DNA of 54,068 bases from CALLPQ01 sp964421675 (GCA_964421675.1 CAYQXV010000018.1:1-54068); one strand, 5' to 3'; numbered from the stretch's first letter, positions 44,130 through 52,408 are shown. The notes: generated by a model not told the origin, from the sequence alone. A program made the numbers and translations.

Positions 44130-45053
44130 TTATCGCGATGCAACACCAGCTTCGGCAAAGTCTTCGGGACCATGCCCGGTAGACAGGCCCGCTTGCGCGG
44201 AAAGGGGCGCAAGGACTTTGCGCCGAAAAGGCGTGCGCGACAGGTTTTTCCCCTTAGCCTCAAGGATCGTACGAGGATAGCGAGATTTTGCTTTTTTCAT
44301 TTGCCAGACCACAAAGGCGATAACCGCGCTAGTCGCAATCGCTCCATAAGCGATCAGCACAAAGAGGGTTATCCCGCCAATATCCACCATAGACCCGACA
44401 TAAAGGAAGCTGGCGATAACCGGGATCAGGACCGCACTTGCGCTTCGTCCATGGCTGGCCTGAGACAGCGCGGCAAGGCTTGCGCCAACACAGCTCACAC
44501 TCAGCATCTGTATGATAAGAGAGGGCGACAGACCCACCGCACCATAACGCGCAACCATCAATGCGGGACCGGCGGCAAAGGCGCTCGCCAAAACCAGCAT
44601 GCCAGCTGTGTGACCAGCGCGCCAGCGAAATGGCCGCGACGACAATGTTGCATCGCCGGCAATAAACCGCCGCGCCCGTAAGGCAAGATGGGCAGCCACT
44701 GGTAAAACAAGTGCCAGCCATAGGCTGACCCGCAGCGGATCAACCGCCCATAAACGGATGGCCAGATAAAGGCTCGCCAAGACGATTGTGGCCGCTGCTA
44801 AGGGTGTGGTTCGCGCAAGGCGATGGATGAGATGCAATAGGGCGGCCCGTGAGGGGCGCGAGCTATTCGCCGTAATGGCCGGAGTGGGGCTCTGCTCGTA
44901 GCGAAAATTGACTTCCAATGCGCGGTGCATGGAGCCGACCGGGTTCCCGGCCTCCCCGCGCGGGCGCCTCAGATCCTCAAGAGTTTTAGGCCCGCCAACA
45001 TCATTGCCAGGCTGCTTGCGACTTAAAATTGGCTCTACACGCTCACTCATCAC
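44130..45053 (-). CDS. Hypothetical membrane protein with six predicted TM segments
   Basis: The 307-residue product was not recognised. About 70 polar N-terminal residues precede six hydrophobic segments (roughly residues 83-100, 109-127, 145-172, 180-202, 206-225, 229-249), for example PLAAATIVLASLYLAIRLW and GITLFVLIAYGAIATSAVIA. A basic C-terminal tail of about 55 residues follows. The architecture resembles the sensor part of some membrane GGDEF or kinase proteins, but no output domain is present. It might be a stand-alone sensor or scaffold. Start ATG 45053 or 45050. It stands alone, upstream of GDH on the same strand. Confidence 0.75.
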   Translation of the reverse strand: MMSERVEPILSRKQPGNDVGGPKTLEDLRRPRGEAGNPVGSMHRALEVNFRYEQSPTPAITANSSRPSRAALLHLIHRLARTTPLAAATIVLASLYLAIRLWAVDPLRVSLWLALVLPVAAHLALRARRFIAGDATLSSRPFRWRAGHTAGMLVLASAFAAGPALMVARYGAVGLSPSLIIQMLSVSCVGASLAALSQASHGRSASAVLIPVIASFLYVGSMVDIGGITLFVLIAYGAIATSAVIAFVVWQMKKAKSRYPRTILEAKGKNLSRTPFRRKVLAPLSAQAGLSTGHGPEDFAEAGVASR

Positions 45054-45191
45054 ACTTACCTATAAAGTGAGTCTCCCAATTGAGACCCTATAAGGTAGGG
45101 GAAGATTTCATTAATGATTAGTTAACAAAGCTGAAGAAACCGTTAATTTTCTTAACCAATTCCCTGCTCAACCGTGATTATGAGTCCCAGA

Positions 45192-45635
45192 TTATGATCC
45201 ATCAGGCGGCGGCAAGAATCCGCGCGCCTCTTCGAGCATCCCGATCACTGAGGCCGGTGCGCCTTGCTCTTCCATGAAGCCGGTAAACGAGGTGAGCAAC
45301 AAATCCGGGTCATTACAGGTCTCGCCCAAGGTCTGAATATCGACGAGCGCCTGACTATTTTGCATGCGTTTGGCCATCTTTTGAACCGCATCCAAGAGCC
45401 TCAAGGCCTGTAGCCCTTGCAGATTTCCCGCCTCAAGACTGCTGCCCGCCCGCCTAAAGGTGCGCATCATCGGGCGAACATCGCGTTCAAATTCTGCCAT
45501 GGCTTTGTCGGTTCGAGCGCTAATCCATTGGCTGGAGCAAATCTCTTCTGGTGTCGGCGTTACGCATGCCGAGAGTGATATCACGCCGATCAGCGCCGCC
45601 AATGCCTTCAGTGCCCCTAAAGATGATTTCATCAT
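45192..45635 (-). CDS. Predicted lipoprotein, helical, unknown function
   Basis: The 147-residue product has a lipoprotein signal (SLGALKALAALIGVISLSAC, acylated Cys24) followed by an all-helical domain containing two further cysteines (CSSQW and ETCNDPDLL) that could form a disulfide. No family was recognised. Two adjacent ATGs open the frame (MMKSS). It shares orientation with the membrane protein gene 138 bases downstream. It is probably anchored to the periplasmic face of the inner or outer membrane. Confidence 0.75.
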   Translation of the reverse strand: MMKSSLGALKALAALIGVISLSACVTPTPEEICSSQWISARTDKAMAEFERDVRPMMRTFRRAGSSLEAGNLQGLQALRLLDAVQKMAKRMQNSQALVDIQTLGETCNDPDLLLTSFTGFMEEQGAPASVIGMLEEARGFLPPPDGS

Positions 45636-45922
45636 AATCCATGTTCCCTTCTCGGCTCAATTTGGCTCGCCCTAGCTTAGCCAAGGTCAGTATTTCAGAC
45701 CGCCGCCGAACAAACTAGCCTATCGGACTGGGGCCGGGAACAATTTTTACGCGAATATGCCGCTTTACCGTCAATTCTCATGATGTAAACGCGCGAAAAG
45801 CTTGGCATCCCGTCCAACCATGGCAGATCAATTCTTGACTGATTTTCATCCAACCCCCACCTTTACGATTGGCTTGCGCCTGCTTTAGCCCTGCTCCCCC
45901 TCTTGTGCCTGAAAGGTAGCCC
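45636..45922. other. Divergent intergenic region
   Basis: These 287 bases lie between two divergently transcribed lipoprotein genes. No gene or clear promoter is seen. GAAAGG precedes the ATG at 45923. Confidence 0.4.
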
Positions 45923-47158
45923 ATGAAGTCCCTCTCCCAAACGTCTCCCTTAATGATCGCAGGGTTTTTATTGCTATTGCTTGTCACAGCATGCGGGCGC
46001 TCAGAGGAAGAGACGACCACCGCGCCGGGCTCCGCGCCAAGTGCAACCGATGAGCAAAGCACGCCAGCGCCCACTCAAACCGCCGTCGCAACCACCGATG
46101 AGCCGATTAGATTGCCATCGTCTGCGACCGGTCTTGCTTTTTGGTCTCATCCGACCCTGCCATTTGAAAGCCTGATTATCGCCGCAACGGGCACTGGATT
46201 ATATTCCCACACACTTGAGGGACAATCACCGGCGACAATAATCGATGGGTTTACCGCATACGGATTAAGCATTGCCTATCGCGCAAGCGCCGATGATAGC
46301 GGCTATATGGAAGGCATTCTCGCAACCTATGATCAAGATAATCAGGCGTTCAGGTTTTTTCGCATACAAAATGACAATCAGGAATTTGTTGAGGATATTG
46401 TCTCACTGCCTTGGCGTACAGGTACAAATTCAGAAACAAATCCAGCGCCAACAGCCTTTTGCCTGATTAACACCGGCGACAATGGATTGTCCCTTGTGAT
46501 TTATGCCGAGCAAGGCCGGGCGACCTATACCCTGCCAACCAATACGCCTACCCTCTCTCGCGACCAGCTACAAACCAGCGCAATGGACACAACTATAACT
46601 CAGTGTGTTGGCGACCATGAGACTGGCGAGATATTTTCACTCGATCAATCCGGCGCTCTTTATTTAAACAATCTTGATCAATCGCCAAAAATATTGCGGC
46701 CAGCGGGTACCGCATCCATTGACGGCAAAGCGCGCGATATTGCCTTGGGACATTTCCTCGTCAATGAAGAGCGCACACGCTCGGTCTATATGCTCAATGC
46801 AGAAAACGGCGTTGTTACCATTGTTAACGCTGCTAATGGTGAGACGCAGGGCGCGATCAATCTTGGTGAGTTTTCTGATTTATCCGGGGTCGCTGGCGCA
46901 ACGCGGTTAGCGGTTGGCTCGGATAATTTTGGCGGCATTTACCGGGCGGGCGCGGTCGCCTTGGCCAGTCTCGACGCGGAAAAAGCTGCCGTGCGCCTTA
47001 CATCATTATTGGCCGTGGCCCGCGCATTGGGCATTTCAATTGAGGGCCCTTCTGGCATTCGCGCAATGGAGCGCCTTCAAGCCCAACAAGACAATGCACG
47101 CGGCCCCGTTTTTGAAAGCCCAAAGACGCCTGAACTCAATTTTTCACCGCAGCGTTAA
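45923..47158 (+). CDS. Beta-propeller lipoprotein, phytase-like
   Basis: The 411-residue product is a lipoprotein (LLLLLVTAC, acylated Cys24) with a Thr/Pro/Ala-rich linker to about residue 60, then a beta-propeller. Segments such as FESLIIAATGTGLYSHTLEG and GILATYDQDNQAFRFFRIQN resemble 3-phytase-type propellers (LVIGTDKDGGLYVYDLDG and VATNRSDNTLDVFRI patterns). Most of the calcium- and phosphate-binding acidic residues are not obvious, so phytase activity is doubtful. Its last 23 bases overlap the end of the convergent COX15 gene. Confidence 0.65.
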   Translation: MKSLSQTSPLMIAGFLLLLLVTACGRSEEETTTAPGSAPSATDEQSTPAPTQTAVATTDEPIRLPSSATGLAFWSHPTLPFESLIIAATGTGLYSHTLEGQSPATIIDGFTAYGLSIAYRASADDSGYMEGILATYDQDNQAFRFFRIQNDNQEFVEDIVSLPWRTGTNSETNPAPTAFCLINTGDNGLSLVIYAEQGRATYTLPTNTPTLSRDQLQTSAMDTTITQCVGDHETGEIFSLDQSGALYLNNLDQSPKILRPAGTASIDGKARDIALGHFLVNEERTRSVYMLNAENGVVTIVNAANGETQGAINLGEFSDLSGVAGATRLAVGSDNFGGIYRAGAVALASLDAEKAAVRLTSLLAVARALGISIEGPSGIRAMERLQAQQDNARGPVFESPKTPELNFSPQR

Positions 47159-48263
47159 GCGTTGCGGGCGCAAACGCGCTGTGGGCATTTTTAAGGGCCA
47201 TCAACAAAACAATCATCGCGCCTGCCTGATGGGCAAGGCCCAATGATAAGGGTGTATGGCTAATAAGGGTGATGATGCCGAGCAACCCTTGGGCAAAGAT
47301 TGCCGCGCCAAGCCAGATAGCCGGTTTTTGCAACAGCGTTCCGCGCGCTTTCCAAACATAAATACCAGCGCCAATCAAAACGATATAGGCGCCCATGCGG
47401 TGATTAAACTGCACTGCTTCAATGGAATCAAAAATTCGCTGTAACCCCGTCCCCTCGCCCAAATATCCGGACGGAAAAAACCGTCCATCCATTAACGGCC
47501 AGCTATTATAGGTCCAGCCCGCGCGAAGCCCGGCAACGAAGGCCCCTAAAATAATTTGGACAAAAACCAATCCGACCAAACTTAAAGACAGCCACTTTAG
47601 CGTGCCACTTTTCTGGGGACTGACTTGAGAGCCCATTTGCGAAACGGCGTTCGCACTCGCAGCCGGACCATGGGAACGCGCCCATAACCCAAAGGCAAAC
47701 CAGGCCATCAGTGCAAAGAGCAATACCGCAAGCCCTAAATGCGCAGCAAGGCGATATTGACTAACATCAACCCGGTCCGCCAACCCGCTCTTGACCATAT
47801 ACCAGCCTAAAAATCCTTGCGCCCCGCCAAGGATCAACAAGCCAAATAATTTTATGCCGAGCGCCCGTGTCACATGCCCCGTCAGCGCAAAAACCATGAG
47901 CGGCACAGCAAATGCCAATCCGATAAAACGCCCTAAAAAGCGATGGCCCCACTCCCACCAATAAATTTCTTTAAATGCCGCAAGGCTCATCCCGTAATTG
48001 ATCTGCTGATATTCCGGGATCAACTTATATTTCTCAAACTCCGCCAGCCATGCCGCTTCTGAGAGGGGCGGTATCGCGCCAACAACCGGCTTCCATTCGG
48101 TTATGGAAAGACCGGAATCGGTAAGACGGGTGGCCCCGCCCACAATCACCATTAAAAATACAAGCGCGCACATGCCAAACAGCCATAGCGCTATACGCCG
48201 CGCGGAAGTCGGCGTGACATCTGCGTAGGGAATTAAACGAGCATTATCCAAGGAGGGCACCAT
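47136..48263 (-). CDS. ctaA: Heme A synthase (COX15/CtaA type 2)
   Basis: Heme A synthase oxidises the C8 methyl of heme O to a formyl group for aa3-type cytochrome oxidase. The product has eight hydrophobic segments. Family motifs are VIVGGATRLTDSGLSITEWK, WEWGHRFLGRFIGLAFAVPL with the first heme-ligand His, YRLAAHLGLAVLLFALMAW, and EAVQFNHRMGAYIV and LAHQAGAMIVLLMAL with later His residues. The start is uncertain: ATG 48263 (MVPSLDNAR, with AAGAGA upstream), 48281/48284 or 48311. It converges with the phytase-like gene with a 23-base overlap of coding ends, and diverges from the DUF2842 gene. Confidence 0.94.
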   Translation of the reverse strand: MVPSLDNARLIPYADVTPTSARRIALWLFGMCALVFLMVIVGGATRLTDSGLSITEWKPVVGAIPPLSEAAWLAEFEKYKLIPEYQQINYGMSLAAFKEIYWWEWGHRFLGRFIGLAFAVPLMVFALTGHVTRALGIKLFGLLILGGAQGFLGWYMVKSGLADRVDVSQYRLAAHLGLAVLLFALMAWFAFGLWARSHGPAASANAVSQMGSQVSPQKSGTLKWLSLSLVGLVFVQIILGAFVAGLRAGWTYNSWPLMDGRFFPSGYLGEGTGLQRIFDSIEAVQFNHRMGAYIVLIGAGIYVWKARGTLLQKPAIWLGAAIFAQGLLGIITLISHTPLSLGLAHQAGAMIVLLMALKNAHSAFAPATLNAAVKN

Positions 48264-48494
48264 TATTGATCTCTTGGTCATCATCTGTGAACCGGCTTGC
48301 AGGCCGGGCATTTAGGCGTTCTATAGCCAAGCCACACGCGATCGCGAAGGCGTCTTTGCGTCGCGCCTCCACACACCCGGCTGGACACTGATTTTGGGGC
48401 AAAGACTATCCCTTGAATTTCATGCGCATTTATCCCACACCTGCGGATAGCAGATCGAACTGCTCGCGCGCGATAATGAGAAGAGCCCCAGCAA

Positions 48495-48707
48495 ATGTCA
48501 CCCCGCATTAAAAAATTACTGGGTATTTTCATCCTCTTGCCCGCCATGTTCATTTACTTTGTTGGCGTGATCACGCTGGCAGATCTGATCCCTGCCCATA
48601 AGGTTTTACAAATTGTATATTTCGCCGTTGCCGGGATCATTTGGGTGTTTCCGCTCAAACCCTTGTTTTTATGGATGAATTCCCCTCCGCGCGATTCCCG
48701 GGACTAA
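48495..48707 (+). CDS. DUF2842 small membrane protein
   Basis: This 70-residue protein has two hydrophobic segments (FILLPAMFIYFVGVITLADL and VLQIVYFAVAGIIWVFPLKP) and the conserved ending KPLFLWMNSPP of the alphaproteobacterial DUF2842 family. It is often found next to the heme A synthase gene, as here, but divergently in this genome. Function is unknown; location in the inner membrane is evident. The frame is short but clearly homologous to the family. Confidence 0.85.
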   Translation: MSPRIKKLLGIFILLPAMFIYFVGVITLADLIPAHKVLQIVYFAVAGIIWVFPLKPLFLWMNSPPRDSRD

Positions 48708-48847
48708 GCCCTGGCGCGGCAATTTCCTTACGATTGAGCCCAAAACGAAACCGGTTCTTAACAGCTTTCCCCTATCGTGAGCCACTGAATGTGCATGCCA
48801 TATGCTGGCTTCGAGCCAGAATTTGGGGAAGTAGGACGTAGGGACCG

Positions 48848-49651
48848 ATGTTTCAGAAATCAGGCGCCAAGTACAAGGTTGAAGAGTTTGTCGAGATCAC
48901 ACTCGCCGGACAAAAGCCCTTTGAGGCGGTCTTGTTTTTATCGATTGGCGACAGGCTGATCGACCTGCTCAATGATACAAGGCTCTTCATTCCCGTAAAG
49001 CGAATGGACAATTCCACCATCATCATGGCGAAATCCAACATCGTATCGATCGTTGAAAAAGATCCCTTTGCCCAGGCCGCCAGCCATGACGATAGCGTCG
49101 TTGGTCAAGATCTCGCCCGTCAATATGAGGATGACGAGTTCGAAACTGATGCAAATGGCGACAGCGAAAACGCTGGCGANNNNNNNNNNNNNNNNNNNNN
49201 NNNNNNNNNNNNNNNNNNNNNNNNNNNNNNNNNNNNNNNNNNNNNNNNNNNNNNNNNNNNNNNNNNNNNNNNNNNNNNNGCTGGCGAACAGGCTGATAAA
49301 TCCGCCAATGCCGGTGAAGAAGACGCACAAGCCGATGGCCAACAGAAAAAACGCCGTCGCCGTCGCCGCAAAAAACCAAATGAATTTGATGCCTATGCGG
49401 TCCTAAAAGTTTCTCCCGATGCGAGCATTGAAGAAATTCGAAAAGCCTACAAAAGCCGCGTCAAAGCCGTGCACCCAGATTCCGTCGCCGCGCTCGACCT
49501 TGATGACGATTTGGTCAAAGCCGCAATCCAAACGACACAGCGCGTTAATTTTGCCTATCATCGCATCTTAAAAGAACGCCGCTCCGCCAGCGGCGAAGAT
49601 GGTGCTGCAGAAAAACCGCCACAGTCACCGGGCCACGATGAAGCTGCATAA
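48848..49651 (+). CDS. J-domain protein with N-terminal DUF6812-like domain, contains a gap
   Basis: Residues 1-75 form a small beta domain (YKVEEFVEITLAGQKPFEAV, then RLIDLLNDTRLFIPVKRMDN) of the DUF6812 type found with J domains in alphaproteobacteria. An acidic Asp/Glu/Ala-rich linker, a very basic stretch (KKRRRRRRKK) and a C-terminal J domain follow (EFDAYAVLKVSPDASIEEIR, then the HPD motif in KAVHPDSV). The J domain would stimulate DnaK ATPase. A 100-N gap lies in the linker. The ends share GCTGGCGA, and merging them removes 108 bases and keeps the frame, giving about 231 residues. A GTAGG lies a few bases upstream of the ATG. It is cytoplasmic; the client is unknown. Confidence 0.82.
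   Translation: MFQKSGAKYKVEEFVEITLAGQKPFEAVLFLSIGDRLIDLLNDTRLFIPVKRMDNSTIIMAKSNIVSIVEKDPFAQAASHDDSVVGQDLARQYEDDEFETDANGDSENAGXXXXXXXXXXXXXXXXXXXXXXXXXXXXXXXXXXAGEQADKSANAGEEDAQADGQQKKRRRRRRKKPNEFDAYAVLKVSPDASIEEIRKAYKSRVKAVHPDSVAALDLDDDLVKAAIQTTQRVNFAYHRILKERRSASGEDGAAEKPPQSPGHDEAA
49180..49279. other. Assembly gap of 100 N with 8-bp matching ends
   Basis: Left end ...AACGCTGGCGA, right end GCTGGCGAACAG. Merging the shared GCTGGCGA removes 108 bases (36 codons) and leaves the J-domain frame intact. Confidence 0.95.
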
Positions 49652-49866
49652 AAGCAGCCTAAGTTAAAACCAATTTGATCTGTAAGCATTCCGAGCCTTG
49701 TTGCGCGGAAAATCCCTTGATTGTCCCTAACGCCCAACCTCACCAGCGACCTCTTCTGTCCTTGCGTAATGCAACAATGAGCAGCTTAAGCCGCCTAAAG
49801 TAAGACGTTGGACAGTTCCTTGAACGGTTGGTAGTGTCGGTCTTATATTTTCTCGGGGGTACACAA

Positions 49867-51129
49867 ATGACATGGCACAAAATTCTCGCAGCCGTTACAG
49901 TGATGTTCGGACTTGCAGCGTGTAACGCGGTTCCAAAAAGCAAAAGCGACGTTGTCGCTGACGTTATGGTGGGTGACCTTAGCGTGAGCTGCGCTGAAGA
50001 TCCGGCATGCGTAAACCGCATCCATCCTGACACCCCAATGGTTGCCGAAGCTGATCTCGGCGAGCGCATCGTGTTTTTCGGTCGCGACGCTTTCGACCTA
50101 ACACTTGATCCCGATGAGTTTTCAAGCGCGAAATTAAACCCCAGAGAGGGCGTCGGCGTTGTCCATGCGCTGACCGGGCCAGTCCATATTAATGGTGCCA
50201 AGGCAGGCGACGTATTAGCCGTCACCATCGAGGCAATCGAACCTGCCAAAGTCGGTTGGACCGAAGCGGGAGGCTTCGGTTTCGCTGCTGACCAATTTGG
50301 AACCGATGGGCGGTTTATCGTCTGGCGTTTAAATGACGACTATGCACAAAGCGATGCATTACCGGGGGTGCGTATTCCGAATGCTAGTTTCCCTGGCGTC
50401 GTAACAACTTTACCGGACAAAGATTTGCATGCTGAAATACTCGAACGAGAGATGCAGCTGCTCAAGGCAGGGGGCGCCGCTTTGCCCCCCGATCCGGAGG
50501 AAGCAAAGCCAGCAGAGCTTTGCGGGGCAGATGGATTGAAACTGACGGAGTGCACCCGAACCGTACCACCACGTGAACATGGTGGTAACTTGGACATCCG
50601 TTATATCACAACAGGAACAACTTTGTATTTGCCGTGTTTAATTGATGGTTGCGGCTTGTCGGTTGGTGATTTTCATTACGCGCAGGGCGACGGAGAAGTG
50701 GCAGGTACCGCGATCGAGATGGGCGGTGAACTGACAGTTACCACGCATATTGTCAAAAACCCGCCTGACCTGTCTCACGGACCGCACTATGAAGGGCCAG
50801 CGTCGGTGCTTGCGATACCATCTAAGCGTTTTTACGCAGTGACCGGATTTCCATTGAAGGAGAAAGGTAGTATTCCCGCGAACTTAGCCTACTTGGACTC
50901 CCCAAAAATTGCAGGTCTCAGCAACCTTTCAGGCGATGTTAATCTTGCAGCTCGCAATGCGCTGGCCGCAATGATCGATTACATCATGACAGAGTATGGA
51001 TATGACCAGACGCAAGCCTATATGATCGCCAGTGTTGCGGTCGATCTACGGATTGGGCAACTCGTTGACGTACCGAATGTAGGGGTAACGGCGATTCTAC
51101 CATTAGATATTTTTATCGAACGCCAGTAG
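49867..51129 (+). CDS. Acetamidase/formamidase family lipoprotein
   Basis: The 420-residue product is an FmdA/AmdA-family amidohydrolase with a lipoprotein signal (ILAAVTVMFGLAAC, Cys19). Family segments are present: GVGVVHALTGPVHINGAKAGD, PREHGGNLDIRYITTGTTLY with the conserved Glu-His-Gly-Gly, and LSVGDFHYAQGDGEVAGTAI. The family hydrolyses short-chain amides such as formamide; this member acts outside the cytoplasm. Two Cys-bearing inserts (CAEDPACVN and CGADGLKLTEC) may form disulfides, as expected for an exported protein. ATG at 49867 is chosen over GTG/ATG at 49828. It opens the accessory region at the right end. Confidence 0.9.
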   Translation: MTWHKILAAVTVMFGLAACNAVPKSKSDVVADVMVGDLSVSCAEDPACVNRIHPDTPMVAEADLGERIVFFGRDAFDLTLDPDEFSSAKLNPREGVGVVHALTGPVHINGAKAGDVLAVTIEAIEPAKVGWTEAGGFGFAADQFGTDGRFIVWRLNDDYAQSDALPGVRIPNASFPGVVTTLPDKDLHAEILEREMQLLKAGGAALPPDPEEAKPAELCGADGLKLTECTRTVPPREHGGNLDIRYITTGTTLYLPCLIDGCGLSVGDFHYAQGDGEVAGTAIEMGGELTVTTHIVKNPPDLSHGPHYEGPASVLAIPSKRFYAVTGFPLKEKGSIPANLAYLDSPKIAGLSNLSGDVNLAARNALAAMIDYIMTEYGYDQTQAYMIASVAVDLRIGQLVDVPNVGVTAILPLDIFIERQ

Positions 51130-51438
51130 CCTTACTGCGGAAAAATCGCACGTACGCTAAATGCGTTTTCTGCAACGATCCGGCTATTCGCCATCATCAT
51201 ATCGATGCCTAAGACCAAACTCTAAAGCACGCGCCCTCACCTCGCATTATTGTCCCCGCAGTAGCGCCGCGGCCTTCTGGTCAAAATGAAGCGGCGTAAA
51301 AGCAGCCCGACACATCGCTTAGAACGATCGTGAGCATACATTTTTGACCGATACCGAGGTCATAAAAGGGATTTGCAAGCGGTGAGGAAAGTTCTCGTAG
51401 AGTTAAAAAGCGGGGCTTAAAATCCGAGACGAATCTTC
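51130..51438. other. Intergenic region with a diverged repeat
   Basis: No intact gene is seen in these 309 bases. A 30-base segment at 51232-51261 is 26/30 identical to one at 53954-53983 near the right edge. Read on the minus strand, both encode a similar short peptide (TIMRGEG here; PIMQGEG there), so this may be a remnant of a duplicated gene end or a dispersed repeat. Confidence 0.5.
51232..51261. repeat. Diverged 30-bp repeat, copy A
   Basis: The segment starts CGCCCTCACCTCGCATTATT and ends CCCCGCAG. It matches copy B with four substitutions and no gaps. It lies 102 bases downstream of the acetamidase-family gene. Confidence 0.65.
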
Positions 51439-51630
51439 TTATAAGTCCTTGAAAATATCCTCGACATATAAATCAAAAAGTCTGGCAATCTTTAACGCCA
51501 GTGCCAAGCTTGGATCATATTTTTCTTTTTCGATCGCGATAATATTCTGACGGGAAACACCGAGCAGCTCTCCAAGCCTAGCTTGGCTCCATCCGCGTTC
51601 GGTTCGCAATTCACGAAGATGATTTTTCAT
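51439..51630 (-). CDS. Small XRE-family transcriptional regulator
   Basis: The 63-residue protein is a bare helix-turn-helix of the YgzD-like XRE group: MKNHLRELRTERGWSQARLG, then VSRQNIIAIEKEKYDPSLAL and LARLFDLYVEDIF-like ending. Such regulators commonly partner a membrane protein gene in the same operon and repress it. ATG at 51630 overlaps the stop of the upstream membrane-protein gene by ATGA, giving translational coupling; the open frame upstream of this ATG is only the other gene read in a different frame. The likely operators are the GTAAAGAG-type repeats at the head of the operon. Confidence 0.9.
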   Translation of the reverse strand: MKNHLRELRTERGWSQARLGELLGVSRQNIIAIEKEKYDPSLALALKIARLFDLYVEDIFKDL

Positions 51631-52043
51631 CGATATTTTAACGTGAACGCGCCGCGAATGATCGCATAGACAGATGTGGTGAGCGGCGCCACCATTACGA
51701 GGGGCATTTCCGGAACGTTCATATAGAGTGCCATAAAGCCATACGCGGTAGTGAGCCACAAAGTGGCAGCGCAGGCAATTGCAATCGAGCGAATAGCGAT
51801 TGTTTGGTAGAATTCTTCAAGCCTCATAATGTGAACGCTATAAAAGCACCACCATAATGTCAAAACAATAACTGGAAGCAGGGCAGCCAAGCCTCGCAGA
51901 TAGTTAGGCGAATTGCCATCCACTAGCTTGACGCCAAAAAAGACGGCAGCGACAAAAGCGCTTGCTAAAATAAATTCGGCAGAAAACTGCCGTAAGAATC
52001 GCGCTCGCCGTTTTGCAACTGATGCTGATGATTCGGATTCCAT
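51627..52043 (-). CDS. Four-TM membrane protein of an XRE-linked module
   Basis: The 138-residue product was not assigned to a named family. It has four hydrophobic segments: about 21-41 (AEFILASAFVAAVFFGVKLV), 48-70 (LRGLAALLPVIVLTLWWCFY), 84-105 and 111-130. A short Arg-rich N-terminus precedes them. Small multi-TM proteins encoded directly before a YgzD-like regulator with an ATGA overlap form a widespread module whose function is poorly known. A good AGAGGG ribosome-binding site precedes ATG 52043. The broken two-TM gene lies immediately upstream. Confidence 0.82.
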   Translation of the reverse strand: MESESSASVAKRRARFLRQFSAEFILASAFVAAVFFGVKLVDGNSPNYLRGLAALLPVIVLTLWWCFYSVHIMRLEEFYQTIAIRSIAIACAATLWLTTAYGFMALYMNVPEMPLVMVAPLTTSVYAIIRGAFTLKYR

Positions 52044-52075
52044 CTAATTCTTTACCCTCTTTAGTGTTTTCTATC

Positions 52076-52318
52076 TCACTTTTCCAGACGACAGGAACGC
52101 GACAAAAAAACAAACACTTTTTTGCGGCTCTCCCAAACCGACATGCCTAAAAGCCTTGCTGTTATCCAAAATGCAATCTCAGCCAAATTCTCAATGCCGA
52201 TAACCGCAATCGTCCAATTTTTGATTCTGGGTTCCGTATACTGATAGGTAATCAGTGCCGCTCACGCTAAAATAGTAATGCCTCAGATAACGCCCAAAGC
52301 CAGTTTCTTCCATGCCAT
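52076..52318 (-). pseudogene. Two-TM small membrane protein gene with two in-frame TGA codons
   Basis: A ribosome-binding site GGAGA sits six bases before ATG 52318. The frame reads MAWKKLALGVI, TGA (codon 12, 52283-52285), GITILA, TGA (codon 19, 52262-52264), then 61 open codons (AALITYQYTEPRIKNW, IAVIGIENLAEIAFWITARL) to a final TGA at 52076. If both TGA codons were TGG (Trp), this would be a tidy 80-residue protein with two membrane helices. It heads the operon of the four-TM protein and XRE regulator. TGA is used as an ordinary stop by neighbours, so two G-to-A mutations and loss of function are the simplest reading. Confidence 0.7.
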
Positions 52319-52332
52319 ATAAAATCTCCGTT

Positions 52333-52385
52333 GTAAAGAGTTATTGACACATAGACGTCTCTCAAATATGTAAATACCTCTTTAC
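52333..52385. promoter_or_regulatory. Promoter flanked by inverted GTAAAGAG repeats
   Basis: On the plus strand TTGACA (52344-52349), a 17-base spacer and TATGTA (52367-52372) form a strong promoter for the amidohydrolase gene. It is bracketed by GTAAAGAG (52333-52340) and its exact inverse CTCTTTAC (52378-52385). An inner GTAAA (52370-52374) also pairs with TTTAC (52381-52385). The region is shared with the divergent XRE operon, so the XRE protein may control both. Confidence 0.7.
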
Positions 52386-52408
52386 ACCATCAATAGGCGG
52401 AGTATTTC

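Noticed and set aside
49732..49813. Integron attC-like pair GCCCAAC (49732-49738) and GTTGGAC (49807-49813)
   Set aside because: The core sites fit the consensus, but the inner arms are not complementary, no second such site follows the downstream gene, and no integrase is present.
52076..52318. Reading TGA as tryptophan or selenocysteine
   Set aside because: Neighbouring genes use TGA as a normal stop (for example the four-TM gene at 51627-51629), and no SECIS-like element was seen; mutation is simpler.
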